From: Eurosta solidaginis
Lineage: Eukaryota; Arthropoda; Insecta; Diptera; Tephritidae
Direction of reading: 5' to 3'
Assembly (NCBI RefSeq): GCF_040869045.1
Contig: NC_090322.1
Location: 176,962,672 to 177,026,671 of the forward strand
DNA length: 64,000 bases
In this document: positions 54,305 through 64,000 of the stretch, one piece after another
Numbering within the stretch: position 1 is the first letter of the stretch
Layout: every line of letters starts with the position of its first letter
Notes under the pieces: model-generated
Seen by the model: the letters and a program-made list of their open reading frames with translations, nothing else
Told to the model about the DNA's origin: nothing
Database searches by the model: none
Translations under genes and position numbers: made by a program

Positions 54305-55612
54305 ATGGCAAAGTTCAGTGAATTGAAACTCCAGCAACTGAAAAAGGAGTTCGAGAACCGTGGATTAAATACAACCGGCAAAGATCGAACTTCAAGCACG
54401 GCTACGAGAGGTAATGGAGTCGCAAGGAATCGATGTGAACGAGTATGTCTTTTATCCCGATGGGGAACAGACAACAACAAAAATTGAAGAGAAAAACGAA
54501 ACATCGCAGACAGTTACGAGCACAGACTTGAACGTGATATTGGCTGCAATAACTGCTCAAACATCGACAGTGGCATCTCAACTGGAATCGCAGGAGACAC
54601 GCATAACATCAAAGATTGAAGCACAAGAAACGCGTATTTCAGAAATGTCGACACAGATTACATCAAAGATGGAAACACAGTTAGAAGAACAGAAGACATA
54701 TATGGCTGAGCAGTTGAAAGCACAAGAAACTCGCATATCCTCGCAACTGTCAGAAAAGGAAGCAAGGGTATCATCAAAACTGGAAGCGCAGGATGCAAAA
54801 ATCGTTCAATTTCAGGCAGAAGTAGATGATTTGAAGGGTTGTATGGAGCAGTTACAACTAAATCGCCCAGCAGTTTCAACGAGTAATCCAAAGGTAAAAA
54901 CACCATCCTTTGACGGTTCTGTTCCTGTCCAGGTCTTTAAGCTACAATTTGAGAAGACCGTGAACAGTGAACAACTGGAATGCTGAAGATAAAGTTGCTG
55001 CACTCTTCGTAGCATTGAAAGGACCAGCTGCCGAAATCTTACAGACTATTCAAGAGTACGAACGGAACAGCTATGAAGCATTGATGGCCGCTGTCGAGAG
55101 ACGTTATGGAAGCGAGCATAGAAAACAGATATTCCAATTGAGTTGCAAAACCGTCACCAAAGAGCGAATGAGACTTTGCAGGAGTTTGCCTCGGATGTTG
55201 AAAGGTTGGCACATTTGGCAAATGCGGACGCACCCGTGGAGTACACCGAGAGGGTAAAAATCCCGAGTTTTATAAAGGGCATACGGGACGTAGAAACGAA
55301 GCGAGCGATCTATGCAAACCCAAAACCCACATTCACAGAAACGGTATCCCATGCACTGACTGAAGAACCAGCGTCGCTTTTGAGTAAGCCCGCATACAAA
55401 GCTCATCGCGTGGAAGTGGAAAGGCCAGACTGGGTAGACACAATTTTGGAAGCATTGAAGGGTACGCAGCAGAAGAATAATGATGCAGTCAAATGCTTTA
55501 AGTGTGGAAAGCCAGGGCACATTACGCGTTATTGCAACACCAACCCTAACAGTTCCAACAATGTGGGTGGTCGTAAACGCAGAGCTGAAGGAGATGAGCA
55601 GATCTCCAAGGG
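54305..55612 (+). pseudogene. gag: gypsy gag (SAP-like, coiled coil, capsid, zinc knuckle)
   Basis: Structural protein that packages element RNA. Segments: ATG at 54305 with a SAP-like helix pair (LQQLKKEFENRGL...TTGK); a frameshift near 54380; 54414-54986 with heptad-like ET-RI repeats forming a coiled coil; another frameshift near 54970; the retrotransposon-gag capsid region (NNWNAEDKVAALFVALKG ... AAVERRYG, 54973-55120); a frameshift near 55140; then ETLQEFASDVERLA through FTETVSHAL (55170-55360) and the knuckle CFKCGKPGHITRYC (55495-55536, CX2CX4HX4C). The CAA repeat follows at about 55612 and ends the frame at 55697. Confidence 0.88.
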
Positions 55613-55935
55613 ATGCAAGGGGTTGTGTAGCGCAATATATAGCTTCCCCAACCCAATTGTCAACGTCACCTTCGAGCGGCGAATCCCGTTTCACTAACAG
55701 ACGAGGCTCTGGCGACCCCAAGCTCCTCATGGAACTTGGGGGTGGGGAGGGAGGGATGGCCTGAAGGTTCAATGTGGCCATATAAATCGTTCCCGAGATG
55801 GTCGGGCCAGCACCTTAATGGTGCTGTGTTACCGGAGCGTATCGGATCTGTATCCGACAAAGGACCATCACATCAATAACACTCCCCAAAGCCTTCGGGG
55901 AGTAACCTAATCGCTACAACAACAACAACAACAGC
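55612..55935 (+). repeat. CAA-tailed repeat inserted in gag/pol junction
   Basis: GCAAGGGGTTGTGTAGCGCA, ATATATAGCTTCCCCAACCC, CAGACGAGGCTCTGGCGACC, GTACCGGAGCGTATCGG-like block, AACACTCCCCAAAGCCTTCGG, TCGCTACAACAACAACAACAAC. Longest copy of the family. AGATCTCCAAG occurs at both borders (55601-55611 and 55937-55947), an 11-bp target duplication. Confidence 0.82.
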
Positions 55936-55999
55936 AGATCTCCAAGTCCACCCAATCGTTAAACTAAAGCGAGTCAGCCGCAAGGGGCGACAGCTGGCT

Positions 56000-56545
56000 C
56001 CCTCAATTGAATGGCCCATAATCTCAATCTCACAAATTGTAAGAAGGTCAAGCAATCTTACTATCGGAGGACATGTGGATGGAAAGGAACGTTTACTGAC
56101 TGTAGATACGGGTGCATCTCATTCCATCATTCGAGCGGATTTAGTCAACAAAAAGATAAGACCATTGCTTGGAGCAAGATTGCGTACAGCCACCGGAGAA
56201 AACAGCACGGTTCTAGGAGAAGTATCATGTGAAGTCGCAATTGAGAACGTCACGGTAGTACACAATTTTATAGTAGCAGAGATTGTTGATGAAATCATAA
56301 TTGGAGTGGACTTCTTAATCGACCAGGGCATCAAGATCGACATGCAAAGTTAGACGATGCGATATAAGATCATGGATGTAACACTTAATTTCGGCTACGA
56401 GAGAGGCTACAGCAGTAAACGAGTGCTGGTGGAAGAGAGTCAGCAAATACCACCAAAATCCGAAGCAGTCATCTGGGCAAAGGTTGATGGAGATTGTGGG
56501 ACAAACAAATTGTGCGTTGTCGAAGCAGCAAACAAATCAGCACCG
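56000..56545 (+). pseudogene. gypsy protease region
   Basis: Retroviral-type aspartic protease that matures Gag-Pol. The 56075-56353 frame has TVDTGASHSIIRA (active site D-T-G) and EIIIGVDFLIDQGI (the ILG-like second motif). An in-frame TAG at 56351-56353 interrupts it; the same frame resumes at 56357-56545 (VEESQQIPPKSEAVIWAK) up to the SINE insertion. Confidence 0.88.
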
Positions 56546-56551
56546 AACATA

Positions 56552-56913
56552 AATAAATAAATGTAAGGCGCGATAACCTCCGAAGAGATCTAAGGCCGAG
56601 CTTCTCTTCCAATTTGCGTCGTGCTCCTCTTGATTTTTCCCTACAAATTGGCCGGACGGGACCTACATGTTTTATGCCGACTCCGAACGGCATCTGCAAG
56701 GCAGATGAGTTTTCACTGAGAGCTTTTCATGGCAGAAATACACCCGGAGCGCTTGCCAAACACTGCCGAGGGGCGACCCCGCTTAGAAAAATTTTCTTCT
56801 AATTGAAAAACCTTATTTCTAAAATTTTGATGTTGCTTTGCCCGGGAGTTGAACCCAGGGCATACGGTGTGATAGGCGGAGCACGCTACCATCACACCAC
56901 GGTGGCCGCCAAA
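56552..56913 (-). mobile_element. tRNA-derived SINE, copy 2, with 11-bp target duplication
   Basis: Minus strand: head with TGTGATGGTAGCGTGC (A-box-like) and TGGGTTCAACTCCCGGG (B-box-like GGTTCAANTCC), body GAGAGCTTTTCATGGC in inverse, (ATTT)n tail. CACCGAACATA occurs at 56541-56551 and 56914-56924. Inserted between protease and RT of gypsy; head and body match 9968-10333. Confidence 0.92.
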
Positions 56914-57461
56914 CACCGAACATACTTGTAGGAAAAACCCTGGCTATGACAAAACAAGATGGACGTATTCCGGTAAGAGTACTCAATGAGTTCAAGTCAC
57001 CACTCAAACTGACCAAAGGAGCTATTTTGGGAAGATGCCAAGAGGCTGAAGTAATTATTAACTGTGAACAGCTCCAGGAACACGTTTCATCTAGTAATAC
57101 TTATCTTTCAAATGACATCACGGCATGGACGGAGGCGCTAGAGGAAGATTATCAGAGTAAGGCAAAGCAACTGCTCCTAAAGTACGCAAACATATTTGAC
57201 CAGGATGGTTCCAAACCAGGCCGCACCAATGTTGTGAAACATCAAATTGACACTGGAGACGCGAGGCCGATACGTCAAACTCCTCGTAGTGTTCCACTGG
57301 CGAAACGGGAAGTTGTGAGTCAAATCGTACAAGAAATGAGCGACAGCGGCGTCATCGAACCATCAGCTAGTCCATGGAGCTCACCGTTAGTACTTGTAAA
57401 GAAGAAGGATGAAAAAATGAGGTTTTACGTGGACTACCGGAAGTTGAATGACTGGACTTGA
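56914..57461 (+). pseudogene. gypsy RT N-terminal part
   Basis: The pol frame resumes at the second target-duplication copy. The linker (ILVGKTLAM, VLNEFKSPLKL) leads into RT: HQIDTGDARPIRQ, PLAKREVV, GVIEPSASPWSSPLVLVKKKD and YVDYRKLND. At about 57448 the sequence jumps from KLND directly to LDLKRGYWQ. The usual stretch of some 25-30 residues between these motifs is missing and the frame changes, so RT is broken although the motif A Asp remains. Confidence 0.9.
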
Positions 57462-59083
57462 AAAGGGGCTACTGGCAAGTTGAGGTGAAGAAGGAAGATA
57501 AAGAGAAAACAGCCTTCAGTGTCGGTGATGGTCTTTGGCAATTTACAGTGATGCCTTTTGGACTTTGTAATGCACCAACTACTTTTGAGAGACTCATGGA
57601 CCAGGTACTAAAAGGTCTACATTGGAAAACAAGCTTGGTGTACCTGGACGACATCATCGTATTGGGAAAGAATTTTGATGAACATCTTAAGAACTTGGAG
57701 GAAGTTTTCCAAAGAATAGCTGCCGCTGGTCTGAAGTTAAGTCCCAAAAAGTGTGCGCTGTTTAAAAAGGAAGTAAATTATTTGGGTGACAAGGTAACGA
57801 CAGAGGGCATCTGCACTGCGAACGAAAAGATAGAGGCAGAAAAGGATTGGCCAAGACCACAGAATCTGCATGAATTGAGAAGTTTCCTTGAGCTGTGCAC
57901 ATATTACCGCCGATTTGTACCAAATTTTGCCAGCGTAGCCCATAATCTCCACGAGCTAACAAGAAAAAATAAAGCTTTTGAATGGAAGGAGCAAAAAGTA
58001 GCTTTCAAAACATTGAAAGAGCGTCTGTGCACTGCCCCAATGTTAGCATATCCGATTCCAGGAGCAACATTTATTCTAGATACAGATGCGAGTGGATATG
58101 CTATAGGAGGCGTTTTATCACAACTGGTCGATGGACAGAAGAAGGTAGTTGCATATTACAGCCGTTCAATTGGAAAACCAGAGAGGAACTATTGCGTTAC
58201 ACGGAGAGAGCTGTTGGCATTGGTAGAGTGCATTAAACATTTCCACAATTACCTCTACGGTCAGCGATTCCGCGTCTGGACAGATCACGCAGCGTTGAAA
58301 TGGCTTCTGCAGTTCCGTATTCCGGAAGGACTATTGGCACGGTGGATCGAGCGACTACAAAGCTATGCCTTTTCCATTGAGCATCGAAAAGGTAGTACCC
58401 ATGGAAATGCTGATGCAATGTCACGAAGACCATGTAGTTTGGAATGCAAGCACTGTTCAAAGGCCGAGGCTAAAGAAGACATTATAGATGTCCGGCTAAT
58501 GACTATAACATGTACAGATGAATGGGACAAGGAACAGCTAAGAAAGTGTCAGCTAGAAGATACAGATCTGTCACGTGTTATGCAAGGGCTCGAACGAAAC
58601 GAAAGACCAAACAGAGAAGAGATGTCAGCAGAGAGTCCCATTGCGAAGTCATATTGGGCACAGTGGAACAGTTTAGAATTGATATCCGGTTGCCTTCCTC
58701 GAGTATGGGAGAGTGAGGATGGTAAATGCAAGAAGAAAGTGATAGTTGTTCCCAGAAAGAGGATTCCTGACGTGCTCAGCGAGCTGCATAATGGTCCAAG
58801 TGGAGGTCATCTTGGAATCACGAAGACGCTCGACAAAATTAAGCAGATATTCTTTTCGGTTGGTTGCCGTCAGTCGGTCACCGAGTGGATAGCCAACTGC
58901 GAGTTTTGCAACAGAGCGAAAGGGCTCAAAACACGAAGTCATGGCCAGATGAAGCAGTATATTTCAGGTGCACCATTTGAAAGGATCGCCATGGATGTCG
59001 CAGGACCATTTCCTACTAGCAACCGCGGAAACAAATACGTACTGGTGGTTATGGATTATTTCAGTAAATGGCCAGAGGCATAA
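57458..59083 (+). pseudogene. pol: gypsy RT/RNase H/integrase, longest intact frame
   Basis: 541 codons. RT: FTVMPFGLCNAP (29-40), YLDDIIV (62-68, catalytic pair), FLELCTYYRRFVPNF (143-157). RNase H: LDTDASG (207-213), RRELLA (249-254), WTDHAALK (274-281), HGNADAMSR (315-323), giving the acidic set. Integrase zinc domain: H444, H451, C481, C484. Integrase core begins with AMDVAGP (first catalytic Asp, 513). The frame ends prematurely at 59083 by a frameshift after KWPEA. This enzyme would copy and integrate the element; it cannot be made whole here. Confidence 0.92.
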
Positions 59084-59274
59084 CCCAATCCCAAACCAAG
59101 AAGCAGAAACAGTAGCAGAAGTGGTTACAAACGATTGGGTTGCAAGGTATGGGGTACCAATGGAGTTACATTCTGACCAAGGCAGGAATTTTGAATCAGC
59201 TGTGTTCCAAGAAATGTGCAAGAAGTTCGGCATTCGGAAAACACGGACAACTGCATTGCATCCTCAGTCCGATG
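59084..59274 (+). pseudogene. gypsy integrase core, before Transib
   Basis: Shifted frame reads HSDQGRNFES (second Asp of DDE, and the FE stretch), CKKFGIRKTRTTALHPQSD, at which point Transib starts. CGATG at 59270-59274 is the first copy of the target duplication. Confidence 0.9.
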
Positions 59275-59792
59275 CAGAGTGTTTCGTGTAGAACAAGCTA
59301 GCTGGACAAAAACAAAGTTCTTATTCCAAGAAAAGTGTAATGAGAAATGAAAGAAAACAAACAAAATAACGGGATTTTTGCTTTTTTTTTGATATTTTTG
59401 CTCATATATATTGAGTAATTGAAGTAAGAAGGCAGGAGTGGCCGTAAAATGCATTGATTAATTTGCAAAATTCTTGTTGAATATTAAGATTCATATTTCT
59501 TTTAAGCGAACACTTTTACATAATTTTTTGATGGATTCTAAGTTCGAAGGTAAGTAATAGTAAATCTTTCGCAATAAGAGTATTTTAAATATATTTAACA
59601 TTCCGTTATTAAGAAGAAAAGGTATTTTTTCTCTATATTTTTAACTTTAGGAACAAAAAAGTTACATACATCCGCAGACATCCGGGCTAAATGTTATAGT
59701 CGCAAGTATTCTCTAATAGTCGAAAGAAAAAACCATTGCAAATTCTTTGCACATCTATTTTAAATTTTTTTTTTTTGTAGATTTAGTTATCT

Positions 59793-60035
59793 CTACATAT
59801 CAAATAGGATGTATGTACGTACCAGCTCCGACGAGATATTTGAACCTTTAAAGCTGATATACAAACGGCAAAACCAATTCCCTGGTACAGGGAACAAACA
59901 CGTAGCCATAAAACATACAAAAATAAACGCGCAAGGTCAACAAGATCACACCAAAAGCAAAAAGGCGAAGATCATTGACTTCAACCTGCCACAACCTACC
60001 GCACCAGTCACCAAGGCATAAAAACAGGTACATAC
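59793..60035 (+). other. Foreign filler inside Transib copy 2
   Basis: Lies between the Transib 5' UTR (up to TAGATTTAGTTAT) and the C-terminal transposase. Its open frame (59809-60021, 70 codons) is basic and polar (NKHVAIKHTKINAQGQQD..., SKKAKIIDFNLPQPTAP) and is absent from copy 1. Origin unknown; it looks like the end of another ORF captured during gap repair. Confidence 0.6.
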
Positions 60036-60677
60036 AATGGATTGATGAAGATAAACCAAAACCAGGTTTCGGAAATACCAATGACGGCAACACTGCTCGT
60101 AGGTTTTTCGAAAATTCTGAGGCTAGTGCTGAGATTACGGGATTGGATGTAACGCTCAGCAAAAGATTCGACACTCTCCTTCGCGCATTAGCATCTAGGT
60201 ACAATATAAATATCCAAGTTTGAAAAATTTGCGGTCGAGACTAAAAAACTATACATAGATCTCTATCCGTGGTTTAATATGCCTGTTACAGTTCATAATT
60301 TCTTAGTGCATAGTACTGATATTATAAAATCAGCAATTTTACCTATTGGTCAACTTTCCGAGGAAGCACAGGAAGTTCGTAACAAAGATTTGAGACGATT
60401 CAGGGCCTATAACACACAAAAGCATTCGCGTGAAGCCACGAATAGAGATCTTATCAATATGTTGCTTATAACATCGGATCCTTTAGTTAACAGTTTTAGG
60501 GAGATACCTAAGAAAAAATTTAAAAGTCTGACTTCAGAAGTCTTAAATTTACTGTCCCCCGATAATGTTGAGGAGTCAATAAATACCCCAGTTGTTTCAA
60601 GCTTTCACAGTAGTGTTGCTGATGTTCACGACTATTCCCCAAGTGACTCATCCAATGAAAGTGGTGATAGCGAATAA
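60036..60677 (+). pseudogene. Transib transposase C-terminal half (copy 2)
   Basis: Frame 59975-60223 from about 60060 reads GFGNTNDGNTARRFFENSEASAEITGL, then breaks by a small indel at 60218. Frame 60279-60677 reads MPVTVHNFLVHS, LSEEAQEVRNKDLRRFR (catalytic Glu region) and the acidic Ser-rich tail ending at 60677. Shows TAT where copy 1 has its third TAG. The DDE Asp residues are deleted. Confidence 0.88.
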
Positions 60678-61380
60678 TAACATAATTATAAAAGATAACC
60701 TACCCTATAACTTTTTGTTGGATCAGGTTTTATTCAATTTAAATCTATTGTCTTTTCTACTTTGTATGATACTTTACTATTAAGTTTTTGTAATAAGTAA
60801 TTTTCACATAATTAATTTAATTATTTACATTGTTATTATTATTATTGTAATTCACTTTTACATTCCTGACTGGTACTATAAAATAATTTTGTAAAAATTG
60901 TAGTGCCAGGATAAATACTCACATAAATACAAAATATGAATGTACATATGTACAGTCACTCACATAAATAAGTAGACACCCCTTTTTGGATAACTCTTAC
61001 AATTTTCGCTTTCGCAAATGTATTTTAACTAATTTCCCATAAGAAACTTTGTCACGATCTATAACAAAAACTAAATTATATTTAAAAAATTCGACGAATT
61101 TTCATAAAAAATTTTAATTTTTTTTTCCGAATTTTTAGAATTTTTTAGAGTATTGAGATTTGTATTCCATTCAATTTAAGTACAATAAAGTAATATTCTT
61201 AAGTCCTTTAAATTTTTTTTGGATCTACATATGTCACTTATTCTCATGAGTTACTGTATATGAAATAAGCAAATGTATGCATATGTAGTAAAATTTTGGA
61301 AAAAAATAAAAAAAAGAACATATGGCTGAAAAAAAGACGTAGTTGTAATAAATGACTGCATATGAAACGGAAAATGTCAT
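60678..61380. other. Transib copy 2 3' non-coding region
   Basis: About 700 bp of AT-rich DNA, longer than the 210 bp between stop and end in copy 1. The extra part (about 60730-61260) contains CACTCACATAAATAAGTAGAC and may be another small insertion. Confidence 0.5.
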
Positions 61381-61424
61381 AAAATAATTTTGTCCAGCTA
61401 TCTTGTTCTACACGAAACACTGTG

Positions 61425-62006
61425 CGATGGTATGGTGGAACGTTTCAATAGAACATTGGAGGAGCATTTAAGGAAAGTAGTAGACAAGTACCATAAGGAC
61501 TGGGATATACACATATCATTATTCTTGATGGCCTACCGATCGGCGGTACATGAGACAACGGGCCAAACTCCCGCAAAGGTAATTTTTGGCAATGACCTTC
61601 GAACTGCCAGCTGATTTGAGGTATGGGATAGATGCCGATGCGGAGAGAAATGTCAAGAAATCCAAATGTCTTGGAAGAAGAGCTGAGAGAGATACACGAT
61701 CTGGTAAGGCAACGAGCACAGATTATGAGTGACAAGATGAAAGCGAGGTACGATAAAGCAATTAATTCGGAAGGGTTTCAGGAAGGAGATTTGGTGCTGT
61801 TATACAACCCACAACGAAAAAAGGGTTTGTCCCCGAAATTACAGTGTAATTGGGAAGGCCCATACAAAGTTGTAAAACGGATCAACGATGTAGTGTACCG
61901 CATACAAACCATTGGCAAACCACGAACCAAAATGAAAGTGGTTCATTTGGAAAGGCAGGCAGCGTTTAGATCGGGAGATTTGTCTGATCGGGACGATCAG
62001 ACTTAA
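61425..62006 (+). pseudogene. gypsy integrase C-terminus, after Transib
   Basis: Resumes at the duplication with MVERFNRTLEEHLRKVV (61431-61480), AYRSAVHETTGQTP, VIFGNDL. A frameshift near 61605 leads into 61632-62006: VRQRAQIMSDKMKARYDKA, FQEGDLVLLYNP, WEGPYKVVKRINDVVYRI (GPY/F-type module) and KVVHLERL-like end. Stop at 62004-62006 next to the polypurine tract. Confidence 0.9.
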
Positions 62007-62017
62007 GTGGAGGGCAG
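62004..62017 (+). other. Polypurine tract
   Basis: TAAGTGGAGGGCAG directly precedes the 3' LTR; purine-rich primer for plus-strand DNA synthesis. Confidence 0.7.
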
Positions 62018-62638
62018 TGTGACGAATATGAGTGACACTAAGTGATACTCACATCCCTAGTCTGATGCTAAGTAAATAAAGTCACAACAACACTAAAACA
62101 GACAGTCACTTGTATCTACATAAACGAATCAATCATTATGTCTACACATATGTACGTATACGCAGCTGAGAAGCAACGCACAAACACATGCAGATATCTT
62201 ATCTGAGATGCTCCTAAAGGTATGATATTACAATTGTGGAAGTGTCGCTCACACATACAAGCGCATAGGGTATGAGAGAAGCTATAAAAATTATACATCT
62301 GTAGTTGCAGCTGAGAAATGTATAACTAACTAAGTAAAATTCTGGAAGCGCCTAGAAGATGCCACGAGGAAATCACAGAGTATAAAAGCATCAGCGTTAG
62401 AGGCGCTATAGGAGTTTTCAGTTAAGCACGCTATCTGTCGGACAATAGATCAGTTTCATTTAAGCTATCCGTCAGTTTAGTTATTAAGACAGCTAGTTGC
62501 AAAGTATAAGTGTTATTGTGAAGTACTTTAATAAAGGCCATTTTTCCATTATTCAATATTGGAGTTATGTATTCAACAGTTTAGCGATACGAATTTAGCA
62601 AAAGGGCAAATAAGAGGATTTGCAGTAAATTCGTTACA
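62018..62638 (+). mobile_element. 3' LTR of gypsy element
   Basis: 621 bp, TGTGACGAAT ... ATTCGTTACA. Contains GAGTATAAAAGC (62378-62389, TATA-like) and AATAAAGG (62530, polyadenylation signal-like). Family match to 4227-4768, 15579-16113 and 63482-64000. Confidence 0.9.
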
Positions 62639-62935
62639 ATATATTCCATTTGCATGGGAGGTGCTACGCCTCCTTTTTCCTAATTCCACATTTTCTTGGT
62701 GGTGTTAGGGATTGACTTCATATAACTCCTTACTGAATTTCAATGTTTTGGCATGTATACCTTCAGAACCATTGTGTGGGAGGTGCCACGCCCGTTTTAT
62801 ATATCAAAATTATTTTTAGCCTAAAACCTTCGTGTTGATCGAAGGAACCTATAGCCAAAATTAGGTGATGATTGAAGTGTGGGAAATACGTTTCCATAGC
62901 GAACACACACACATACACACACAGAATTTGATTTT
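62639..62935. repeat. Helicase-adjacent repeat block
   Basis: 62820-62932 (CCTTCGTGTTGATCGAAGGAACC ... TGATGATTGAAGTGTGGGAAATAC ... ACACACACAG) matches 54015-54115 in the same orientation, on the other side of the gypsy element. GGAGGTGCYACGCCY words occur at 62657 and 62780. Confidence 0.6.
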
Positions 62936-62936
62936 T

Positions 62937-63094
62937 ATATATGTGACCCGGTCTATGAAAAGGTGGCTTATGACTCAAAAATGAAATTGCGAGAAACAGA
63001 TGTTAAATATAAACAATGCATTTCTTCAGTTTCTTAGTAGTACTAATTTTTTTTTTAGTCATAAGCCACCTTTTCATAGATCGGGTCACATATA
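62937..63094. mobile_element. Small foldback MITE, ~45-bp arms
   Basis: TATATGTGACCCGGTCTATG... (62937-62982) is complementary to the right arm 63051-63094 (...CATAGATCGGGTCACATATA). About 70 bp loop. TATATA on both sides suggests a TA-type target. Confidence 0.7.
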
Positions 63095-63480
63095 TAGATT
63101 TTGTCGAAGATATCAAAATACTAAGAAAATATTTTGAAACATGTTGCATCGATATGTAGCACTTTATGGTGCAATCGTTAAGTATTGGTATGAAGTTTTA
63201 CTCATTTTAGAATGACCATTTAGAATGACACTAAAGAAATAACACTAGCCAGTTTTGATTCTCCTAAGTTCTCAGGTATACATATTTTCCTACGGAAAGT
63301 TCCCAAGAATTAGTAGCGAAAGATGTTTAAGAAAATTCACTTCAAAACACGTTACAGATTTTGAAATGGATGTCCACAATAGTCTGCAAAATATCGTTAA
63401 GAGAAACGATAGGTCTTTTCGAGACATGATAAACATATGTATCAGTTTCACTATGATGCGTGTAGATACCAATGACCGTA
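63095..63480. other. Unassigned spacer
   Basis: An open frame at 63255-63551 (98 codons) runs into the LTR and has no known domain. Not called as a gene. Confidence 0.4.
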
Positions 63481-63481
63481 T

Positions 63482-64000
63482 TGTAACGAATTTTACTTGC
63501 AAATCCTCTTATTTGCAATCCTCTGCTAAGTTCGTATCACTAAACTGTTGAATAGATAACTCCAATATTGAATAATGGAAAAATGGCCTTTTTAAAGTAC
63601 TTCTCAATAACACTTATACTTTGCAATTAGCTGGCTTAATAACCAAACTGATAGCTTATTTTTTTTTTTTTTGATAGCTTAAACGAAACTGACTTTCAAA
63701 ATAATACTGCTATTGCTCGCTAGATATCGTCTTAATCGAAACTGCTTGACAACTCAAATCAAACTGAATTCCAGCGCCCCTACAATTGTCGCCTTTTATA
63801 CTCTTTGATTTCAACCTTCGCATCTTCTAGGCGCTTCCAGAATCTACTAGTCCAGCAGCTCTCAAACTTCTCAGCTGTAACTACAATTGCACAATTTTAT
63901 AGTTTTTCTCATTGCATACTTATAGGAGTATCTCAGATATATGCATGTGTTTGTGCATTGACTCTCCGTTGCTCGTATACGTACATGGTACATATATGTA
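63482..64000 (-). mobile_element. Gypsy-family LTR, cut by window end
   Basis: Starts TGTAACGAATTTTACTTGC and follows the LTR family (ACTAAACTGTTGAATAGATAAC, CTTTATACTCTTTGATTTC) on the minus strand to the edge. It contains a T-rich insertion and a duplicated GATAGCTTA...GAAACTGA segment near 63650-63745. Solo LTR or one end of another element. Confidence 0.8.

Larger units (their letters stand above)
59275..61424 (+). mobile_element. Transib copy 2, internally deleted
   Basis: 2150 bp. The left end is CAGAGTG (mutated heptamer) followed by GTAGAACAAGCTAGCTGG and ACAAAAACA; the right end in inverse is CACAGTG. Flanked by CGATG (59270-59274 and 61425-61429). Ends and UTRs match the copy at 19.8-22.6 kb. 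Most of the transposase (equivalent of 20300-21725) is replaced by about 240 bp of unrelated sequence. Confidence 0.9.
54203..62638 (+). mobile_element. Ty3/gypsy LTR retrotransposon, broken and thrice invaded
   Basis: Order: 5' LTR stub, primer-binding site, gag (SAP-like, coiled coil, capsid, zinc knuckle), protease, RT, RNase H, integrase with GPY/F-type end, polypurine tract, 3' LTR. This PR-RT-RH-IN order defines Ty3/gypsy. No env-like frame follows integrase. Insertions: CAA repeat (55612-55935), tRNA SINE (56552-56913), Transib (59275-61424). Further frameshifts, one in-frame TAG and one RT deletion make it non-autonomous. Related LTRs at 4.2, 15.6 and 63.5 kb show the family was active here. 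Confidence 0.9.

Noticed and set aside
63255..63551. 98-codon frame as a host gene
   Set aside because: Runs into the LTR and has no recognisable domain or splice signals.

Overview
The window looks like accessory, intron or intergenic DNA from a higher fly. It is AT-rich, has poly-A/T tracts and eukaryotic retroelements, and shows no operons or ribosome binding sites. The repeat families (DINE-1/mini-me-like elements with a GTCC microsatellite, RTE, I/R1/LOA-type RNase H elements, Ty3/gypsy LTRs, Transib) suggest a cyclorrhaphan dipteran, perhaps a tephritid fruit fly; that assignment is inference. I see no convincing complete host gene. Nearly everything recognisable is a transposable element, a fragment of one, or a satellite carried by one.

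Layout. 1-2.7 kb: a non-LTR retrotransposon on the minus strand (PHD-like finger ORF1 with a 2A-like motif, and the start of an endonuclease) scrambled by a 763-bp-offset duplication, abutting a decayed RTE reverse transcriptase. 4.2-4.8 kb: a solo LTR. 4.9-5.8 kb: an RNase H remnant. 6.2-8.9 kb: a Helentron/DINE-1-like element carrying a ~128-bp satellite array. 9-14.7 kb: several I/R1/LOA-type remnants, a tRNA-derived SINE, a degenerate 12-bp minisatellite and the best RNase H copy. 15-16.1 kb: a short deletion derivative of the DINE-like family and a second solo LTR. 18-19.1 kb: a 1.1-kb nested foldback. 19.77-22.57 kb: a full-length Transib transposon with RSS-like ends and a 5-bp target duplication. 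22.7-25.5 kb: DINE-like copy C with a dimeric satellite. 25.5-34.5 kb: MITE-like elements, a Pif1-like helicase scrap, two RTE copies and about 2 kb of possibly unique host DNA. 34.5-46.5 kb: three more DINE-like elements (D, E, F), D and F being almost identical. 47-53 kb: RTE with a nested RNase H element, a minus-strand DINE-like short form (G) and another RNase H copy. 53.4-54.1 kb: a Helitron helicase C-terminus. 54.2-62.6 kb: a broken Ty3/gypsy element interrupted by a CAA-tailed repeat, a tRNA SINE and a second Transib. 62.9-64 kb: a small foldback and another LTR running off the window.

How the parts relate. The three solo or partial LTRs belong to the same family as the gypsy element. 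The Transib in the gypsy integrase is a relative of the full-length copy at 20-22 kb. The helicase scrap at 53.4-54.1 kb belongs to the autonomous class that could have moved the non-autonomous DINE-like elements, but that link is inferred. Insertion order can be read from target duplications: gypsy first, then the SINE and Transib into it; RTE first, then the RNase H element into it; a palindromic tRNA-like sequence first, then Transib into one of its arms.
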